Shown: piece by piece, positions 59,676-64,000 of the stretch
How the letters are laid out: every line of letters begins with the position of its first letter
How positions within the stretch are numbered: position 1 is the first letter of the stretch
NCBI GenBank assembly: GCA_016802295.1
Contig: JAESIW010000137.1
Span: forward strand, 251,415 to 315,414
Direction: 5' to 3'
DNA: 64,000 nt
DNA from: Brachionus rotundiformis
Taxonomy: Eukaryota > Rotifera > Eurotatoria > Ploima > Brachionidae
Translations under genes and position numbers: made by a program
The notes under the pieces: model-generated
What the model was told of the DNA's origin: nothing
Seen by the model: only the letters and a program-made list of their open reading frames with translations
Database searches by the model: none

Positions 59676-59685
59676 CTATATTTGG
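59676..59685 (+). promoter_or_regulatory. CArG-like box upstream of actin
   Basis: CTATATTTGG, one base off the SRF consensus CC(A/T)6GG, about 250 bp before the actin ATG. SRF sites are common in actin promoters, so it is a candidate; chance occurrence in AT-rich DNA is also possible. Confidence 0.35.
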
Positions 59686-59750
59686 ATATTAGGGTTCTTG
59701 CCTCCTCTAAGATATTAATAATTAATATACAAACACCATATTTATCCATT

Positions 59751-59785
59751 CTTTCTCTCTCTCTCTCTTTCTCTTTCTCTCACTC
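59751..59785 (+). promoter_or_regulatory. CT-rich tract in the actin promoter
   Basis: An almost pure pyrimidine run of CT repeats immediately before the TATA box. Such tracts can bind GAGA-type factors on the opposite strand; that is inference. Confidence 0.4.
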
Positions 59786-59792
59786 TTTTTTC

Positions 59793-59800
59793 TATAAATA
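59793..59800 (+). promoter_or_regulatory. TATA box of the actin gene
   Basis: TATAAATA about 128 bp upstream of the actin start codon, directly after the CT tract. It predicts transcription starting near 59,825. Confidence 0.55.
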
Positions 59801-59927
59801 CTTAAAACTAGTTTTTTTTTTTTATTTTTTTTATTATTAAAAAATAAATTTTTTTAACAAAAAATTAAATTTGGAAAATAATTTTTAACTAGTTTTCAGA
59901 ATATAAAAAAAAACTTTTAAAAAGAAA

Positions 59928-61058
59928 ATGTGTGACGAAGAAGTAGCTGCATTAGTGATTGACAATGGTTCAGGTATGTGCAAAGCAGGTTTTGCTGGTG
60001 ACGATGCGCCAAGAGCCGTATTTCCGTCAATTGTAGGTAGACCGAGACACCAAGGGGTTATGGTAGGAATGGGTCAAAAGGATTCTTATGTGGGAGACGA
60101 GGCTCAGTCAAAAAGAGGCATTCTTACACTTAAGTACCCGATTGAGCATGGTATTGTGACCAATTGGGATGATATGGAAAAAATTTGGCATCACACTTTT
60201 TACAATGAGTTGAGAGTGGCTCCAGAGGAGCATCCGGTTTTGTTGACCGAGGCTCCACTTAATCCCAAGGCCAATAGAGAAAAAATGACCCAAATTATGT
60301 TCGAGACATTTAACACTCCAGCCATGTATGTTGCCATCCAAGCTGTGCTGTCCTTGTACGCTTCTGGCCGTACAACTGGTATTGTGTTGGACTCTGGCGA
60401 TGGTGTTACTCACACAGTTCCCATTTACGAAGGCTATGCTTTACCACACGCCATTCTTCGTCTTGACCTTGCTGGCCGAGACCTGACTGACTATTTAATG
60501 AAGATTTTAACTGAGCGTGGCTACTCGTTTGTCACCACTGCTGAGAGGGAAATTGTACGCGACATTAAGGAAAAACTGTGCTATGTTGCTTTAGATTTTG
60601 AGCAAGAAATGGCCACAGCTGCGTCCAGTTCTTCATTGGAAAAGTCCTATGAACTGCCTGATGGTCAAGTTATTACTATTGGAAACGAGCGATTTAGATG
60701 TCCCGAGGCTTTGTTTCAGCCGTCGTTTTTAGGAATGGAAACGGCCGGAATACACGAGACCACTTACAACTCAATTATGAAGTGCGATATTGACATCCGC
60801 AAGGATCTGTACGCCAACACGGTCTTGTCTGGCGGTACTACCATGTATCCAGGTATTGCTGATCGCATGCAAAAAGAGATAACTGCTTTGGCACCCAGTT
60901 CAATGAAGATCAAAATAATCGCTCCGCCAGAGCGTAAATATTCGGTTTGGATCGGCGGTTCGATCCTAGCCTCCCTCTCTACTTTCCAAAGTATGTGGAT
61001 TTCTAAGCAAGAGTATGATGAGTCCGGTCCATCAATTGTCCACCGAAAATGCTTCTAA
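59928..61058 (+). CDS. Actin
   Basis: A 376-residue intronless frame and a full-length actin. It starts [20 protein letters not shown] and ends [11 protein letters not shown]. Visible landmarks: the phosphate-1 loop [19 protein letters not shown]; the DNase-I loop region [13 protein letters not shown]; the phosphate-2 loop [13 protein letters not shown]; the adenosine region [14 protein letters not shown]; and the C-terminal [10 protein letters not shown]. It polymerises into microfilaments with ATP hydrolysis. The N-terminal MCDEE and overall sequence resemble invertebrate cytoplasmic-type actins. Small differences from the common sequence (for example SFVTTAERE for SFTTTAERE) are conservative. 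The absence of introns in this genome suggests a retrocopy or an intronless member of a multigene family. A TATA box lies upstream, and an AATAAA overlaps the stop codon. Confidence 0.98.
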
Positions 61059-61062
61059 TAAA
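61057..61062 (+). terminator. Poly(A) signal overlapping the actin stop codon
   Basis: The stop TAA at 61,056-61,058 is followed by TAAA, so AATAAA begins inside the stop codon. If used, the 3' untranslated region would be only about 15-30 bases. Other A-rich candidates lie further downstream. Confidence 0.4.
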
Positions 61063-62630
61063 GCTCTTAATTCTTATAAAAGAGATTCAAGGTTTTTTTT
61101 TAATAATTTTTTTTTCTGAGCGAATGATTTAAAAATAATTCTTGATTAATTTTTATATTTTAATTACCTAAATAATCTGAATTAATTAACTCGGTTCTAT
61201 GACTTAATTAATTTTAAAGATGTTTAAAAATTGCTGGTGTTTAAGAATTAAATAAATAAATTTAAATTTTGAATTTCAATTAATTTTATTAATAAAATGG
61301 ATTTAGTTTTGATTTTTGTTTTTAAAAAAAGAGGGTCAAAATATCATTCTTTAAAATAGAAATTTTAATACAAATAAAGAATATTAACCACAACTTATAA
61401 GAAATCATAATTTTAAAGTATTTATTTATTTGTTTCAAATTATTGTCAATTTTGAAGTAATGAACTATTTTTCAATTTTAAGAATAGATAAAAGAAAATT
61501 ATATTCAATTAAATTTTTCCAAAAGTAAATTTATCACTCATTTATTTCATTATTTTTATTGTTGATCATAATTTCTATACTTTTCAACATATAAGACTAT
61601 TATAAGATAAAATTTTTATAATTACAACTATCAATAACAATTAATTTAAATTTTCTGTCAAAAAAATTTTATAGTTATCTATTTTTCAAATAATTACTTA
61701 AAGAATACAAATAAATTTAAAAGTTTAATTTTAGTAAATTAACTGTATTTTAAATTGGTGAGTTGATAATTTTGTTTTAATATCCAAAATATAAAGCAAG
61801 AACCAATGGACCAATTTAATTTGGAACTCTTTTTCAACTTAAGTCCAATGTACATACTACAGCATTATAATTAAATACATTATTATCTGAGCGTTGGATT
61901 ATTCAGATCAGAAGCGACTTTTTGATCCAAGTATTTTATAATGAATAATCTGGAGAGAACCAGTTGAAACGAATAACTTTCAAGGACAGATCAATGTGAA
62001 GGCGTAATAAAAGAAAGGCAAATAATTAGAACAGCTATGACTTGAAATTTATTTTATCTAAAAAAATTTAAATTTAGAACTTAATTTATCAAAAATATAA
62101 AATATTTCAGATAATTATTATTTCGTAATATATTTATGCTTTTATTTCAAATAATTGGTAATAAAAGTATTAAAATTGGTAAAAAATAAGCGGGAATGAA
62201 CGCGACTATGTGCATTATTTTTCATTTAATTGTCCCAGACATTATTTGTCAAAAAAATAATGTACCAGTCCTTAAAAAAATAAATAATTTTTTAATTGAA
62301 ATAATAAACTTGAATATCTTGATATTTTGGAATGTTTATATTTGAGCAATTGCTTTAAAATGCCTATCGAAAACAGCCAATTCTGTACTATTTAATTGTT
62401 TATTATTACTCAATATAGATACGCTTAGGATTTTTTCAAATAATTTTCATAAAATATTTAGAATTATGTTTGAAATTTGGTCTTTTTTATTTTATTTCAT
62501 AATATATAATTCAGGGATACACCAAAGTCTAAAATAGTATAAATTGCTTGAGAATTAACTTCTAAAAAAAAATAAATCAAATATAGTAACCTAAGATTTT
62601 GTTATAATTTAAATTTTGATAAAAAATAGA
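61063..62630. other. Intergenic AT-rich DNA
   Basis: About 1.6 kb between actin and the PDK promoter. No gene or clear repeat recognised. Confidence 0.5.
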
Positions 62631-62636
62631 AAAGTG

Positions 62637-62644
62637 TATAAAAG
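62637..62644 (+). promoter_or_regulatory. TATA box of the PDK gene
   Basis: TATAAAAG 93 bp before the PDK start codon, followed by a GC-richer patch. It predicts a start site near 62,668 and a leader of about 70 bases. Confidence 0.6.
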
Positions 62645-62736
62645 ATAAGGCCGTCTCTTGGGCGTGTTTATCTATTGACTAAAAAAGACTAGCTTTATTT
62701 TAGATTAATGTTTAATTAATTAATTATTTAGCAATA

Positions 62737-64000
62737 ATGAGACTTGGAAGAGTAGTGTTTAATAAACTTTCCACATTAATTAACTCGTATTCAAACTACA
62801 ATCCATCGCCATTATCTCTCAAGCAATTCACAGACTTTGGCAAACATGCAAACTCAAACGGGACCCTTTATCCGACCGAAGTTAAGGCATATGAATTTTT
62901 GAAAGAAGAACTGTTGGTTCGGTTGGCCCTGATGAGCAAAGAAATGCTCTATTTACCAGACAAATTGATAAAAACATCTTCAGTTCAGCTGGTCTACGGA
63001 TGGTACTTGAAAAGCTTTGAGGAAACATTGTCACATAAAGATAAAAAGCCGAGCCATGATGAGCTTAAGCGTTTTTCCAAAACCCTCAACAACATAGTTA
63101 ATAGACATTCTGATGTAGTGCAACAGATAGCCATGGGCATTGTCCAATTGCAGGAAACTTATGGAATAGATCAAAAAACTGAGCAAAATATTCAGTATTT
63201 TTTGGACAGATTTTTAATGAGTCGGATAAGTATTCGTATGTTGATAAATCAGCACTGTAAAATTTCTACTCATTAACCTTAATTTTGCTAAAATCTAACC
63301 ATTAAATTAAGTATTGATATTTTCTGAAAAAAAGCCCGATCATCCACTTCAAATTGGAGCCATAGACACTTCATGTGACGTGGTCGGTGTCCTAAAAGAC
63401 GCCTACAGCAATGCCAAATTTCTCTGTGACCAATACTATCTGTGCTCGCCTGACGTTGATTTTGTGTCAGTAAACAGGGTCGAAAAAGATCAGCCCATAG
63501 AGCTAGTCTACGTGCCATCTCATTTGTACCACATGGCATTTGAGTTGTACAAAAACGCTATGCGGGCAGTCATAGAATACCACGGAGAAGCGGCCAAAAC
63601 TTATCCAAATATAAAGACACTGATTGTCAAGGGCCAAGAGGACTTGAGCATCAGGATCACCGATTATGGAGGCGGTATACCACATTCCAAAATACCATTG
63701 GTGTTCAGATACATGTATAGCTCGGCGCCAAGACCGGCAATCAGTTCTGATGTTTACTCGCCAACCTCAACTGCTCCTTTGGCAGGCTATGGATATGGAT
63801 TGCCTTTAAGCAAACTGTATGCCAGATACTTTAACGGCGATCTTCAATTGGCATCCATTGATGGACACTCTACCGATGCCTTCATTTATCTAAAAGTAAA
63901 ATAAAAAAAATATCTTTCAAATAAAATTTTATCTTTAATTTGTCTAGACTTTGTCCAAAGACGCCAGTGAAACACTTCCAATACACAATAAGGCCGCCGC
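62737..64000 (+). CDS. PDK: Mitochondrial pyruvate dehydrogenase kinase, 3' end beyond the window
   Basis: Exons 62,737-63,256, 63,312-63,895 and 63,948 to the window edge, with 55- and 52-bp introns (phases 1 and 0). The N-terminus is basic and hydrophobic (MRLGRVVFNKL), fitting mitochondrial import. Family blocks follow in order: NPSPLSLKQFTDFG; YGWYLKSFEE; FLDRFLMSRISIRMLINQH; VPSHLYHMAFELYKNAMRA (N box with the catalytic Glu and Mg-binding Asn); DYGGGIP (G1); and GYGYGLPLSKLYARYF (G2). The third exon begins TLSKDASETLPIHNKAA, where family members read similarly. The enzyme phosphorylates the E1-alpha subunit of pyruvate dehydrogenase and switches it off, sparing carbohydrate carbon. The GHKL ATP site looks intact. 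The stop at 63,902 is intronic if the splice is used. Confidence 0.95.

Noticed and set aside
1..64000. CRISPR arrays, bacterial operons or riboswitches
   Set aside because: No regularly spaced repeats of that kind, no ribosome binding sites; the presence of spliceosomal introns and animal genes rules out a prokaryotic source.

Overview
The window is nuclear DNA of a small invertebrate animal. It is very AT-rich throughout. The genes include actin, a mitochondrial pyruvate dehydrogenase kinase, a V-ATPase accessory protein (ATP6AP2), NUDT16, two eIF1A copies, an ADAR-type dsRNA-binding protein and a Hint-domain (hedgehog C-terminal type) protein. Every intron I could reconstruct is GT-AG and tiny (49-58 bp, one of 70 bp). 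Decayed LINE and mariner copies are scattered through the gene-rich part. Composition, intron size and repeat type fit a monogonont rotifer of the Brachionus kind. That assignment is inference; the sequence does not name the species.

The layout is lopsided. Positions 1 to about 33,600 form a long AT-rich stretch with no convincing intact gene. It holds simple repeats, a few hairpins, one diverged tandem duplication and one broken minus-strand fragment resembling methionyl-tRNA formyltransferase (31.5-31.9 kb). From 33.6 kb onward genes are dense: a two-exon ADAR-type dsRBD protein; a secreted cysteine-rich protein ending in a defensin-like (CSalpha-beta) cysteine pattern; mariner and LINE remnants; a nine-exon minus-strand type II membrane protein with cysteine repeats; ATP6AP2; a WrbA-type flavoprotein; two small membrane or secreted proteins; and a three-exon Hint protein. 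The stretch at 47.6-50.3 kb is full of mobile-element debris, including two foldback elements and a one-N assembly join flanked by an exact 90-bp duplication. Next come eIF1A (minus), a diverged eIF1A paralogue (plus), a tail-anchored unknown protein, NUDT16, a mariner nested in a LINE, an intronless actin with a TATA promoter, and a PDK gene that runs off the right edge.

The genes do not form a pathway or operon. The most unusual material is the group of extracellular or membrane cysteine-rich proteins at 37.0-47.6 kb: defensin-patterned protein, cysteine-repeat type II membrane protein, small six-cysteine secreted protein and Hint fusion. The Hint protein joins an unrecognised secreted cysteine-rich domain to a hedgehog-type autoprocessing module, with lysine instead of the usual glycine before the catalytic cysteine. 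Gene models for multi-exon genes were built by hand from splice signals, reading phase and family similarity.
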